The notes: generated from the sequence alone by a model not told the origin. Positions 15,228-23,708 are shown, counted from the first letter of the stretch. The stretch is DNA of 64,000 bases from Bacillota bacterium (GCA_023436585.1 JAEZIN010000028.1:62001-126000), one strand, 5' to 3'. A program made the numbers and translations.

Positions 15228-15851
15228 GTGGATGTTATTCAAATGAAGCCGGAAATGAAAAAGCGTGCCGCCTATGTGTTGGCCGCCGCGTTTTATGATT
15301 ATCCGTCGCTGAGCTTTTATTTCCCTGACCCCAAAAGCAGGATGCGCCGCCTTGCCTGGTATATGGGAAAGGTCCTTAATTGTGCCATGGCCTACGGAGA
15401 TGCGCTGGTCACGCAGGATATGTCCGGCGTTCTTTTTGCGCTGCCGCCCGGCCATACGAGGCTTAGCCAAGGAGAATTTATAAGGCATGGCTTTTTGCCC
15501 TTGCCCTTTGTAATGGGGCTGCGGTGTTATTTACGGAGTGAAGAATGCGAGAAGTTTGTTGCCGGTACGCATGACAAGCTTTTAAACGGACGGAAGCACT
15601 ACTATCTGTGGGGGCTGGCGGCAGACCCCAAAAAGCAGCGGACGGGTGCCGGCACGGCACTTTTGCAATCGCTGATCGCAAAGGCGGATGCGGAAAATAT
15701 GCCCATCTACCTGGAGACGCACAAGGAGCAAAATGTCGCCTATTATGAGCGGACCGGCTTTGCGCTGATCCATAAGGATACAATACCGGTTCACGGGCTG
15801 GAGTTCTTTTGCATGCTTAGGGAGCCGAGGGAAGCTGGCATCAATCGATGA
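15228..15851 (+). CDS. GNAT-family N-acetyltransferase
   Basis: A 207-residue acetyl-CoA-dependent acetyltransferase. The core appears at about residues 125-190: HYYLWGLAADPKKQRTGAGT gives the beta-4/pyrophosphate-binding loop (Q/R-x-x-G-x-G/A), then ALLQSLIAKAD, PIYLETHKEQNVAYYERTGF. The substrate is unknown; partners of TetR genes are often detoxifying. The first possible start is GTG at 15228 with GAAGGCAGG upstream; the ATG at 15243 (AAGGTGG upstream) is a real alternative. It follows the TetR gene in the same operon and its 3' end overlaps the convergent GerMN gene by 11 bases. Confidence 0.82.
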   Translation: MDVIQMKPEMKKRAAYVLAAAFYDYPSLSFYFPDPKSRMRRLAWYMGKVLNCAMAYGDALVTQDMSGVLFALPPGHTRLSQGEFIRHGFLPLPFVMGLRCYLRSEECEKFVAGTHDKLLNGRKHYYLWGLAADPKKQRTGAGTALLQSLIAKADAENMPIYLETHKEQNVAYYERTGFALIHKDTIPVHGLEFFCMLREPREAGINR

Positions 15852-16941
15852 TGATCTGCGCCTGCGTTTGATCCACGGTCAGGATTTCGCCTTCCTGCAG
15901 GGTGACCTGGCTGGATGCGTAGGGTTTCCCCTCCACCGTCAGGAGCACCTTATCCGAGAGGAGCAGGTTGCCGAAGGTGTCGGCCACACAGTGCAATACG
16001 CCCTCTTCATAGGCTTTAGAACCGGTGCGCTCGGTGATGAAGGCCTGGTTCAAATCCAGCAGAATTACATTGTCTTCGCTTCTGGAAAGGGACAGAATGC
16101 GCGTGCCGGGGGTAAACACACGGCCCACATTGCCCTTGGGTTCCACCATATAGGCTTCCGCCACGGCAGCATCCAGTGCCATGTTGGTGGCCATGGCCAG
16201 CTGCACCTCCCGGTAGTAGCGGCCCGTTCCGTCCTGGCCCGGATAATAAAGCCTTACCACCTGCAAAAAGGGCTCGTCCTTCTCGATCCGGGCCAGCGAG
16301 GATTCTATGACCATATCCCCCGATTGGAATACGGATTTCACAAGCCCCGCACCCTTGGCATAATAATCGATGGTTTTCGAATCTGTCCCCTGGGTCGTTA
16401 CCTCCAGCGCCCTGTAGCTGCCGGAGGGTGTGCTGACAGACACATCCGTGCCGGTGATGGTCCTGCGGCCGGCTGGAACATCCCAGGCCGTGCCCGCAGC
16501 CAGCGGTTCCTGAAGCAGAATTTCCGCATCCGCCTCAGCTTCCGGGGCGGACAGGTAATTCATGCGGACATAGGCTTCCGGCACCGACAATACACGCGTG
16601 AGCCTGCCGTTTTCCCACTTGAAAACCCTGGAGGAGACTGTGCCGCCGTTGTCGATGCGCCGCTGCACCTTGTTCCCTTGGGCAAACTCCGTATCTGAAA
16701 CATAGGAGGCGTACTCATTTCCCACGCCCTCATACGTTAAGCGCACATTTTCCAGCACGGGAAAGTAGTCCGAAACCAACTCCCCCGCCGCGGGGGGCGA
16801 GGCAGAGGGCTGGTTGGTCTCGGGCACGGGCATGGTGGTGAAGGGAGGCGTTTGTACCGACCCGTTGGCGTTTGGCGCGGCGCAGCCGGTCACAAACAGC
16901 GCGGCCGTCAGGAGGAGAAGGATCAGGGCCTTTTTCTTCAT
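15841..16941 (-). CDS. GerMN-domain lipoprotein
   Basis: A 366-residue lipoprotein with signal peptide and lipobox VTGC at about residues 17-20, then a Pro/Ser/Thr linker. The middle part resembles an outer beta domain (ENVRLTYEGVGNEYASYVSD ... ALEVTTQGTDSKTIDYYAKGAGLVKS). The C-terminal ~125 residues are a GerMN domain: VRLYYPGQDG, then the EVQLAMATNMALDAAVAEAYM helix and VRVFTPGTRILSLSRSEDNVILLDL-like strands. GerMN proteins occur in germination (GerM) and cell-envelope regulation (LpqB). It is a single gene convergent with the GNAT gene. Confidence 0.82.
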   Translation of the reverse strand: MKKKALILLLLTAALFVTGCAAPNANGSVQTPPFTTMPVPETNQPSASPPAAGELVSDYFPVLENVRLTYEGVGNEYASYVSDTEFAQGNKVQRRIDNGGTVSSRVFKWENGRLTRVLSVPEAYVRMNYLSAPEAEADAEILLQEPLAAGTAWDVPAGRRTITGTDVSVSTPSGSYRALEVTTQGTDSKTIDYYAKGAGLVKSVFQSGDMVIESSLARIEKDEPFLQVVRLYYPGQDGTGRYYREVQLAMATNMALDAAVAEAYMVEPKGNVGRVFTPGTRILSLSRSEDNVILLDLNQAFITERTGSKAYEEGVLHCVADTFGNLLLSDKVLLTVEGKPYASSQVTLQEGEILTVDQTQAQIIID

Positions 16942-17008
16942 ATGGTTCCCTTCTTTGCTGGATTTCGGTTGCCCTTATCATGTTTCCCGAGGAACGCGTT
17001 TTCAAGCA

Positions 17009-17041
17009 CAAAAAAACCGCGCCAGGCATTGCCCGGCGCGG
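17009..17041 (-). terminator. Terminator of the chromate-transporter operon
   Basis: CCGCGCC (17017-17023) pairs with GGCGCGG (17035-17041). On the minus strand the stem is followed by seven T residues. It lies just past the stop codon at 17048. Confidence 0.85.
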
Positions 17042-17047
17042 CTTCGC

Positions 17048-17614
17048 TTATAGAATGAAGTAAAGAATCAATCCGGCCAGGCCTGACCCCAGAATTACCA
17101 GCACGGGATCGATCTTTTTGAAAATCCGAAGCGCCACAAGCCCTGCCGCGAATAGGCAGACGGCCACAACATCCAGGTTGGCCCATACGATTTCATGGAG
17201 CTTTGTGTTAAAGAAGGCCAGCGCGATCATGGAAAGGCCAGCCGATGCGATCAAGGCCACCACGGCCGGCCGAAGCCCGCCCAGTATGCCCTGCAGCAGC
17301 GAGAGGTTGCGGTACTTGTAATAGACGCGGGCCAATATCAAGACGATGATGCAGGAAGGCAGTACGCAGCCCAATGTGGCGATAATCGCCCCCAACACAC
17401 CGCCCAGGCGCATGCCCACAAACGTGGCGGCGTTGATGGCGATGGGGCCGGGCGTCATCTGAGAGATGGCCACCACATCAGAGAACTCACCCAAAGTCAG
17501 CCAGCCGTGCAGGTCTACCACCTGCTGCTGTATAAGGGGCAGCGCGGCATACCCGCCGCCGATGCTGAACAGGCCGACCTGCATGAAGCTGAGTATCAGC
17601 TGAATATAAATCAT
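17048..17614 (-). CDS. Chromate transporter family (ChrA half), second subunit
   Basis: A 188-residue membrane protein equal to one half of a full-length ChrA transporter. Family blocks visible: FSIGGGYAALPLIQQQVV and the repeat signature SQMTPGPIAINAATFVG. It overlaps the upstream half gene by four bases (ATGA), so the two are made together and probably assemble as a heterodimer, as is known for split CHR proteins in Firmicutes. The transported anion need not be chromate; sulfate-like or other oxyanions are possible. A strong terminator follows. Confidence 0.85.
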   Translation of the reverse strand: MIYIQLILSFMQVGLFSIGGGYAALPLIQQQVVDLHGWLTLGEFSDVVAISQMTPGPIAINAATFVGMRLGGVLGAIIATLGCVLPSCIIVLILARVYYKYRNLSLLQGILGGLRPAVVALIASAGLSMIALAFFNTKLHEIVWANLDVVAVCLFAAGLVALRIFKKIDPVLVILGSGLAGLILYFIL

Positions 17615-18189
17615 GCTTTGGTGCCCTCCTTTTTCCCGGCTGCGATCAAGTTATCCACGGCGCCGATCACGCCGCAGAAAAGGAGGACGAATACAACATT
17701 GACCTTGAATACGACGGCGGCCAGAAACGCCAGGACCATCAATATAATAGGCAGCCAGCGCTTTTGCTTTACAACCGCCGCCGCCATGGTGATGACCACA
17801 TTGGCCACCACGGCGGCCACGCCGGCCTGCATGCCCCAGAGGATTTTGCGCACCACCTCATTATTGGAAAAGGCGGAATAGCCTGCGGAAAGGATCGACA
17901 GGATCACCAGCGGCGGCAGCACCGTGCCGAACATGGTCAATAGCGCCCCTTTGACGCCGGCCATTCTGTAGCCCACCAGGATGGATGTGTTCACCGCGAT
18001 GGGGCCGGGTGTGGACTGGGCGATGGCGATCAAGTCCAGCATCTCCTGCTCCTGGATCCAGCGGTACTGCTCCACAAATTTTTTGCGCATCAGCGGCACG
18101 ATGACATACCCGCCGCCAAAGGTGAAGGCGCTGATATAAAAGGTAGACAAAAAAAGCGACCAGTAGGTGAATGTCTTTGACCGATCCAT
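17611..18189 (-). CDS. Chromate transporter family (ChrA half), first subunit
   Basis: A 192-residue membrane protein, the other CHR half. Its N-terminus reads FTFGGGYVIVPLMRKKFVE and the signature is AQSTPGPIAVNTSILVG, paralogous to the SQMTPGPIAINAATFVG of the partner. Four to six hydrophobic helices follow. It begins the two-gene operon and is divergent from the SDR gene across a 138-base spacer. Confidence 0.85.
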   Translation of the reverse strand: MDRSKTFTYWSLFLSTFYISAFTFGGGYVIVPLMRKKFVEQYRWIQEQEMLDLIAIAQSTPGPIAVNTSILVGYRMAGVKGALLTMFGTVLPPLVILSILSAGYSAFSNNEVVRKILWGMQAGVAAVVANVVITMAAAVVKQKRWLPIILMVLAFLAAVVFKVNVVFVLLFCGVIGAVDNLIAAGKKEGTKA

Positions 18190-18327
18190 GCAAGCATTCC
18201 TTTCGGGGGAGCATTAAGGTTGTGATGTCCCTTTTTTTCGACAGGGATGTTGTGATTCCTGCCGCCTGCGCATAATCTTACGGGCATGGGCGGAACATAG
18301 AACATCGACAGTATTTGGAGGTGCGAT

Positions 18328-19215
18328 ATGCAAAATTCATCTACTTACGACAGGCAGGCGCCTGCCGCACCCAAGGGCTTTCCGCCCCAGCATCAAAACG
18401 CCCAGCCTGGCAGCCAGAAAAGCATGAGTCCCAAGCCCATAGTAGATAACCCGCAGTACAAAGGCGCGGGCAAAATGGCGGGCCGTGCCGCCATCATCAC
18501 CGGCGGCGACAGCGGTATCGGCCAGGCTGTGGCTTTGGCATACGCCAAGGAAGGCGCGGATGTGGCCGTACTGTACCTGAACGAAACCCAGGACGCCCAG
18601 GAGACGCAGAAGATGGTGGAGGGCCTTGGCCGCCACTGCCTGTTGGTGCCCTGCGATTTAAAGAGTGAGCAGGCCGCCATTGATTCGGTGAACAAGGTGA
18701 TGAAGGCATTTAACCGCGTGGATGTGCTGGTGAACAATGCCGCGGTGCAATATCCCCAAAACAGCCTGGAGGATATCACCAGCGACCAGTTGGGCGTGAC
18801 GTTCAACACCAACGTGATGAGCTACTTTTTCATGGCCAAGGCTTGTTTAAAGCACATGAAGGCAGGGGCGCAAATCATCAACACCACGTCCATCACCGCC
18901 TATGCCGGGGACAAGACGCTCATCGACTATTCCGCCACCAAGGGCGCCATCGTGTCCTTTACCATATCGTTGTCGCTGTCATTGGCCCAGCGGGGGATTC
19001 GCGTTAACGCCGTGGCACCGGGACCGGTGTGGACGCCGCTGATCCCCGCCAGCTTTTCGCCCCAGGATGTGGAACAGTTCGGCAAGGATACGCCCCTTGG
19101 GCGTGCCGCGCAGCCCTTTGAGCTGGCGCCGACCTATGTGTACCTGGCCTGCGACGACAGCGCGTATGTCACCGGGCAGATATTGCATGTCAATGGGGGG
19201 AAACTGTCGTCATGA
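18328..19215 (+). CDS. Short-chain dehydrogenase/reductase, YhdG/GSP39-like with N-terminal extension
   Basis: A 295-residue NAD(P)-dependent oxidoreductase. After a Pro/Gln-rich ~50-residue extension typical of the general-stress SDR group comes the cofactor loop TGGDSGIGQ (about 58-66), the NNAAVQ motif, the catalytic Ser in NTTSITAY and the Tyr/Lys pair in DYSATKGA, then VNAVAPGPVWTPL. All catalytic residues are present. Relatives are stress-induced in Bacillus; the substrate is unknown. GGAGGTG precedes the ATG. The stop codon lies inside the first hairpin of the downstream repeat array. Confidence 0.87.
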   Translation: MQNSSTYDRQAPAAPKGFPPQHQNAQPGSQKSMSPKPIVDNPQYKGAGKMAGRAAIITGGDSGIGQAVALAYAKEGADVAVLYLNETQDAQETQKMVEGLGRHCLLVPCDLKSEQAAIDSVNKVMKAFNRVDVLVNNAAVQYPQNSLEDITSDQLGVTFNTNVMSYFFMAKACLKHMKAGAQIINTTSITAYAGDKTLIDYSATKGAIVSFTISLSLSLAQRGIRVNAVAPGPVWTPLIPASFSPQDVEQFGKDTPLGRAAQPFELAPTYVYLACDDSAYVTGQILHVNGGKLSS

Positions 19216-19440
19216 AAATGGCAGAGCCATTTTCATGAGGTTTCGAAAAAGCGGGGAAACCCCGCTTTTTCGATTTGCGCCATTTTCTTGTGAAGCCGAT
19301 GCATCGGCTTCGCCGCTGCGTCTTCACGGCCAGAAAATGGCGTAAGGAATGTTTGCTCCGCAAACGCCCCGCGCGCCTGGCAGAGCCAGGCGACACGATT
19401 ACAAACGAGGGGTGAGTGAGCCGAGCGCCGCCTGTGGCGG
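19211..19440. repeat. Array of six or more hairpins starting on the SDR stop codon
   Basis: Perfect stem-loops in sequence: 12-base arms at 19211-19237 (covering the TGA), 13-base arms at 19244-19272, a 20-base palindrome at 19292-19311 enclosed by longer arms (19278-19288 with 19332-19342, and 19290-19295 with 19322-19327), 6-base arms at 19351-19365 and 19375-19391, and CCGCC-TGT-GGCGG at 19428-19440. The first one or two may end SDR transcription; the series as a whole looks like a repetitive structured element. Confidence 0.7.
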
Positions 19441-19512
19441 ATGAAGCGAGGCGAAAGAATCAAGCGAAACGAGCGGTGCAAGCGGCAGCGTAGCAGCGCG
19501 ACGATTGAGCTT
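19420..19512 (-). repeat. Copy B of the dispersed GC-rich repeat (inverted)
   Basis: The reverse complement aligns over its full length with 19635-19732. Shared blocks: GCGCCGCCTG-GGCGGATGAAG, CGAGGCG, GCGAAACGAGC, GCAGCG and ACGATTGA-C. With copy C it forms an imperfect inverted repeat around about 120 bases. Confidence 0.7.
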
Positions 19513-19634
19513 GCGGAACCGCGGCCCCCTCGTTGCTCCCCACGGGGGAACCAATGTCTTGCCTACTGAATGATAAAAGCGGGTTTTCGCGCCTGCGGGT
19601 GCAGCCAGGGCTTTCCGATCCTCCATCTGGTTCA

Positions 19635-19732
19635 ATCGTAGCCGCAGTTCGCTGCTGCTTCTGCGGCTCGTTTCGCCAGCCTCCTCCGCCTCGCTTCATC
19701 CGCCTCAGGCGGCGCTTCGGTTTCGGAGCTCT
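19635..19732 (+). repeat. Copy C of the dispersed GC-rich repeat
   Basis: Inverted partner of 19420-19512 and same-direction relative of 12941-13025. The preceding block GCCTGCGGGTGCAGCCAGGG is also related to the sequence at about 12763 upstream of copy A. Confidence 0.65.
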
Positions 19733-19835
19733 GGACATTCGGATTCCGCTCGTGTGATGGAATTATTCCTGAGTATACATCATATTGGAAGTTTTCCTGG
19801 AGGCCTCCCCGCATAACGCACGCATCCTCTTCTTC

Positions 19836-19860
19836 GCCCCGTTGTGGGGCTTCTTTTTTT
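19836..19860 (+). terminator. Terminator or attenuator before the MntP-like gene
   Basis: GCCCC-GTTGT-GGGGC followed by TTCTTTTTTT. As it lies 75 bases before the start codon, it either ends repeat-region transcripts or acts in the gene's leader. I could not find the yybP-ykoY manganese riboswitch around it. Confidence 0.65.
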
Positions 19861-19935
19861 GTGATAGAATGCATATAACCTTCTGGAACGGACGGCGCGG
19901 ACGACCGCCGTTTGTTCGTTTTGGGAGGGGTGCTT

Positions 19936-20505
19936 ATGGACGGCTTGGAGCTGATGGCGACGGCGCTGGCCGTATCGCTGGATGCTTTGGCGGCGGCGGC
20001 GGCCATTGGCGCGCTGCTGGATAAGGTTAAGATCAGGCAGGCGCTGAAGGTGGGCGTGTGCTTCGGGCTGTTCCAGGCGGTGATGCCGGCCATCGGGCTT
20101 TTGACGGGACGGGGGCTGCGGTACTGCCTGTTGCTGCTGGACCATTGGGCGGCCTTCGGGCTATTGTGCATCACCGGTATGCGCATGATCTGGGAAGAGA
20201 TGAAGAGCTGTCCAGAGGAGGAGTGCGTCGCCGACCCCGTTTCGTGGGGCAGGCTGCTTTTACTCGGTGCGGCCACCAGCATGGATGCGCTGGCGGTGGG
20301 CGTATCCCTGGCGGTGACAGGGGAATACGCTGTTCAGCATGGGCTGGTAATCGGCTTTACCACTTTTGCGCTGTGCACGCCTGGGGTAATGGTAGGCGCG
20401 AAGCTGAAGCGCTTTTTGCGCCGCAGGGCCGGGGTAGCCGGCGGAGTGATCCTGCTTTTTATCGGCATCAGGATCCTTTTGGAGCATTTATGGAAGGGGA
20501 TATAG
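19936..20505 (+). CDS. MntP/YtaF-like cation exporter family protein
   Basis: A 189-residue six-helix membrane protein resembling the MntP manganese-efflux family. It has the internal duplication with paired intramembrane Asp motifs: AVSLDALAAA (about residues 12-21) and ATSMDALAVG (about 111-120), the known metal-coordinating positions. The start was set at 19936 for the GGGAGGGG ribosome site. It is the first gene of a tight operon with a Cys-rich protein (1-base gap), a DNA methyltransferase and a TIM-barrel isomerase. The YtaF/sporulation subfamily is an alternative assignment. Confidence 0.75.
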   Translation: MDGLELMATALAVSLDALAAAAAIGALLDKVKIRQALKVGVCFGLFQAVMPAIGLLTGRGLRYCLLLLDHWAAFGLLCITGMRMIWEEMKSCPEEECVADPVSWGRLLLLGAATSMDALAVGVSLAVTGEYAVQHGLVIGFTTFALCTPGVMVGAKLKRFLRRRAGVAGGVILLFIGIRILLEHLWKGI

Positions 20506-20506
20506 C

Positions 20507-21037
20507 GTGGAGGCGGACGTACTTCAAAAAGCGAGGGACATGCTTTCCGGCCTGACACCGCTGGCCTTTGACTGCGGCAAGCGCTGCGGCGCTATCTGCT
20601 GCCAGGGCGGGGAAGAGGACGGGATGCTGCTTTTCCCGGGGGAGGAGCGGTATTATGCAGGTTGTTCCTGGGCAAAAACCGTTCCGGACAGGCTCGGAAA
20701 GAGGCTTGTATGCGGCGGGGAATGCGATAGGGATAACCGTCCCCTTGCCTGCCGCATTTTTCCCCTGGTGATGGACGTATCCGGGCAGGAGGACAGCGGA
20801 TTCAAGGCGAATATCCTCATGGATGTCCGCGCGTGGCCCGTATGCCCGCTGATGCAAAGCGGCAGGAAGGGCTTGAAAACAGAATTCGTGAACGCCGTGC
20901 GCGCGGCGGCGGAACTTTTATTAACCGAGGACAAGCACCTGGCGTTTTTGCTTTCGCTTTCCATGGAGCTTATGGAATACAAGAAGATGAAGCAATCATT
21001 CCTTGCCGGGAGGGATTCACATGTGGGTCAGGGATAG
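20507..21037 (+). CDS. Cysteine-rich putative metal/Fe-S-binding protein (YkgJ-like)
   Basis: A 176-residue protein with an N-terminal CGKRCGAICC cluster (about residues 23-32) and later Cys residues in AGCSW, CGGECDRDNRPLACRIFP and CPLM. This pattern resembles the YkgJ-type zinc or iron-cluster proteins, whose function is poorly known. GTG start at 20507 with GAAGGGG upstream, one base after the MntP-like stop. Its end overlaps the methyltransferase gene by 17 bases. The coupling with a metal exporter suggests metal handling, but that is inference. Confidence 0.65.
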   Translation: MEADVLQKARDMLSGLTPLAFDCGKRCGAICCQGGEEDGMLLFPGEERYYAGCSWAKTVPDRLGKRLVCGGECDRDNRPLACRIFPLVMDVSGQEDSGFKANILMDVRAWPVCPLMQSGRKGLKTEFVNAVRAAAELLLTEDKHLAFLLSLSMELMEYKKMKQSFLAGRDSHVGQG

Positions 21038-22277
21038 CGCCTGGGTGGAAAGCCACGGCACAGGCGAAGGCGGGCTCTTGCTGCAGGGCGACGCCGTGCA
21101 GCTTGCGCAAAGGCTGCTTGCGGAGTTCCCGGAGCAGGTGCAATGCCTGTACATCGACCCGCCCTTTTTTACGGGGGATGTGTTCCAGCACCGTATGCGC
21201 GTGGGGGACGAGGGCTGGCGCACAGGCCGCCATCAAATCGTGCTGCCCGCGTATTCCGACCGGTATCCAAGCAAAGAGGCCTACCTTTCTTTCATGCGGG
21301 AATTATTGACCCTTGCCCACGGCCTTTTGAAAAAGACGGGGGTTTTCTTTTTACACATCGATTACAGGATGCACGCGTACTTGAAGATACTGTGCGATGA
21401 AATCTTCGGCGAAAAGAACCTGGTGAACGAGATCGTATGGGTGTACCAAACAGGCGGCCGGGCGGTGAAGCATTTCAGCCGCAAGCATGACATCCTCCTA
21501 TTCTATAAAAAGAGCGACGAGTACTTCTTTGATATCACGCAGACGCCCATCAGCCGGGCGGAGAACAGGGAAAACCACATGCGCCGCCAGGTGGACGAGC
21601 AGGGTCGAAGCTATCGTACCATCCGAGTCGGCGGCAAGCTATACACCTATTACGACGACGAGCCGGCCTACCCCAGCGATGTATGGAACGATGTCAGCCA
21701 CCTTCAGCAGAAGGACCCGCAGAGGACGGGCTATGACACGCAAAAGCCGCTGCGGCTAATGGAAAGAATTCTGCTGACTACCACCAAAACAGGCGACCTG
21801 GCGGCTGACCTGTGCTGCGGTTCGGGTACGACGCTTAACGCGGCGGCAAAGCATGGCCGGCGGTTTCTCGGTGTGGATGCGGGGGCGGGAGCGGTGTCCG
21901 TCACCCGCAAGCGGCTGATAGGCCAGGACTTTTTGCTGGAATGGCCCTGTGCGCAAGTGTCGGCACAGCTTGATGCAGGCGTGCGGCCGGCCCTGGGCTT
22001 TCATGAGGTGGAGTTGTTAGGGTATATGCTGGAGCAGGATGCGGAGACGGCGCTGAAGAAGATACCGGCCGGGTTCCCCTTGGGTCCGCTGGACGCGGTG
22101 GACCAGTGGTCGGCTGGGTATGTGAAGGAGGGCGTGTTCGTATCTCATGCCCATGCCGCCAGGCTCAGGCATTGCCCGGAACTGAAAACCGTGCTGGAGG
22201 TGCCCATGCTGACGGGGCAACTGGCCATCGAAGTGGTGGATGTGCTGGGCAGGAAGAGCATTTGGAAATATGAATGA
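21021..22277 (+). CDS. DNA methyltransferase, N4-cytosine/N6-adenine type
   Basis: A 418-residue AdoMet-dependent DNA methyltransferase. The catalytic motif IV appears as IDPPF (D46-F49) near the N-terminus and the AdoMet motif I as DLCCGSGTT in the C-terminal half, the beta-class order. Between them is a target-recognition-like region (VNEIVWVYQTGGRAVKHFSRKHDILLFYKK, read in pieces). About 110 residues extend past motif I. ATG at 21021 with GGGAGG upstream; the frame also opens at 21003 without a good site. No restriction enzyme, specificity subunit or Vsr gene is near, so it looks solitary. Confidence 0.85.
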   Translation: MWVRDSAWVESHGTGEGGLLLQGDAVQLAQRLLAEFPEQVQCLYIDPPFFTGDVFQHRMRVGDEGWRTGRHQIVLPAYSDRYPSKEAYLSFMRELLTLAHGLLKKTGVFFLHIDYRMHAYLKILCDEIFGEKNLVNEIVWVYQTGGRAVKHFSRKHDILLFYKKSDEYFFDITQTPISRAENRENHMRRQVDEQGRSYRTIRVGGKLYTYYDDEPAYPSDVWNDVSHLQQKDPQRTGYDTQKPLRLMERILLTTTKTGDLAADLCCGSGTTLNAAAKHGRRFLGVDAGAGAVSVTRKRLIGQDFLLEWPCAQVSAQLDAGVRPALGFHEVELLGYMLEQDAETALKKIPAGFPLGPLDAVDQWSAGYVKEGVFVSHAHAARLRHCPELKTVLEVPMLTGQLAIEVVDVLGRKSIWKYE

Positions 22278-22310
22278 GGGCATGGGGCTCTATAGATAAG
22301 GATTACTTGT

Positions 22311-23096
22311 ATGCAATTTGGCATGCCTACGCTGATTGAGCTAACAGACCTGGCGGAATGCGCGGCGTTGTGCCGGGAGCTGAAGCTGGACTTTATTGAG
22401 TTGAATATGAACCTCCCGCAGTACCAGGCGGACCGCATCGATGCGCGGGCCTGCCTGGATATTGCCGCAAGGTATGGCATCTATTACACCATTCATCTGG
22501 ATGAAAACCTGAATCCCTGCGATTTCAACCCGCTGGTGAAGAAGGCGTATATGGAAACGGTGCTGAAAACCGTAGCGCTGGCCGGGGAGTTGAATGCTCC
22601 GGTTTTGAACATGCACCTGCACCACGGCGTTCACTTTAAAATGCCTTCGGAGAACGTGTACCTGTACAATGTATATCTGGACGAGTATGTGCAAAGCCTT
22701 GCGGCCTTCCGGGACGCGTGCGAAAAGGCAATCGCCGGTTCGGGCATTACCATCTGCGTGGAAAACACGGACGGGCATCATCACCCGTTCGCGCAAAAGG
22801 CCCTGGAGCTTTTGCTTCAAAGCGATGCTTTCGCGCTGACATTCGATATTGGGCACAACCATGTCATCGGCGGCGGCGATGAAGATATCATACTGCAGTA
22901 CGAGAGCAGGCTTCGTCACATGCATATCCATGACGCGGCGGGGGGACGGTGCCACCTGGCGCTGGGCGATGGAGAGATCGATCTTGAAAGGTACTTCCGG
23001 CTGGCGAAAAGGCTGAACGCGCGGGCTGTGCTGGAAACTAAAACAGTGGAGGGCATAAGGCGGTCCGCAGCGTACGCGCAAGGATACAGGGAATGA
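22311..23096 (+). CDS. Xylose-isomerase-like TIM-barrel protein (sugar phosphate isomerase/epimerase family)
   Basis: A 261-residue AP-endonuclease-2-type TIM barrel. Metal-site positions can be followed along the strands: LDFIELNMN, LNMHLHHGVH, ICVENTDGHHH, LTFDIGHNHV, HMHIHDA and AVLETK, giving the expected Glu, His, Asp and His ligands. The fold covers sugar epimerases, IolE/IolI-like enzymes and endonuclease IV; length and motifs favour the sugar side. AAGGA precedes the ATG. It is the last gene of the operon and a strong terminator follows. Confidence 0.82.
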   Translation: MQFGMPTLIELTDLAECAALCRELKLDFIELNMNLPQYQADRIDARACLDIAARYGIYYTIHLDENLNPCDFNPLVKKAYMETVLKTVALAGELNAPVLNMHLHHGVHFKMPSENVYLYNVYLDEYVQSLAAFRDACEKAIAGSGITICVENTDGHHHPFAQKALELLLQSDAFALTFDIGHNHVIGGGDEDIILQYESRLRHMHIHDAAGGRCHLALGDGEIDLERYFRLAKRLNARAVLETKTVEGIRRSAAYAQGYRE

Positions 23097-23128
23097 ATTT
23101 GTATTAAGGCACGGGTTTACAAACAGAA

Positions 23129-23167
23129 ACGGCGGATGCGCACACACGCGTATCCGCCGTAATTATT
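23129..23167 (+). terminator. Rho-independent terminator
   Basis: ACGGCGGAT (23129-23137) pairs with ATCCGCCGT (23152-23160), followed by AATTATTTTT. It ends the operon that begins with the MntP-like gene. Confidence 0.8.
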
Positions 23168-23267
23168 TTTGAATATGCCTTGATACGACTTAAAAATGAA
23201 GTTTTTTGCCAGTGATCATTTACTTTCGTTAGGAAATTATGTAAAATGCGTTAGGAGAGTGATGATC

Positions 23268-23708
23268 ATGGACGCAATGGATAACGCCATATTACAGGCG
23301 CTTAAGGAAAACGCAAGAGCTTCCGCTTCCGCCATTGGCAAGCGGGTGAACCTTTCCGTGCCAACGGTGCTGGAGCGGCTTAGGAAGCTTACTGATTCAG
23401 GCATGATTGAGGGGTACACGGCAAGGATCAGCCGGGCGAAGATGGGGCTCTCCTTGCTGGCCTTTGTGTCTGTGCGGGTGGACGGGACCGCGAACATACA
23501 GGGCTTTAGGGACACGGTGATCAAGTTCTCCTGCGTGCTGGAATGCCATCACATGGCGGGCGAATACGATTATCTGCTTAAGGTGGCGGTCAAGGATACC
23601 GCCGCGCTGGAGCACTTTTTGACCGGTCAATTGAAAACCACGCAGGGCGTGGCGGGCACAAATACACAAATCGTGCTGGCCACCATGAAGGAAGAGGTCA
23701 ATGCGTAA
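23268..23708 (+). CDS. Lrp/AsnC-family transcriptional regulator
   Basis: A 146-residue feast/famine regulator. The N-terminal winged helix (MDNAILQALKENARASASAIGKRVNLSVPTVLERLRKLTDSGMIEGY, read in pieces) is followed by the RAM ligand/oligomer domain (about residues 65-146). The ATG at 23268 was chosen because AGGAGAG is eight bases upstream; a preceding ATG at 23262 is too close to that site. It overlaps the LysE-type exporter by eight bases (ATGCGTAA), the usual pairing in which the regulator senses an amino acid and controls its export. Confidence 0.88.
   Translation: MDAMDNAILQALKENARASASAIGKRVNLSVPTVLERLRKLTDSGMIEGYTARISRAKMGLSLLAFVSVRVDGTANIQGFRDTVIKFSCVLECHHMAGEYDYLLKVAVKDTAALEHFLTGQLKTTQGVAGTNTQIVLATMKEEVNA

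Larger units (their letters stand above)
19216..19935. other. 720-base gene-free region holding the hairpin array and a large inverted repeat
   Basis: No protein-coding gene is supported. The open frames are low-complexity products of the repeats. Contents: the hairpin array, the inverted pair of the dispersed repeat (copies B and C), and a terminator at 19836-19860 shortly before the MntP-like gene. Confidence 0.7.

Noticed and set aside
19740..19935. yybP-ykoY manganese riboswitch before the MntP-like gene
   Set aside because: I looked for the conserved stem and internal-loop sequences and found only a simple terminator hairpin.
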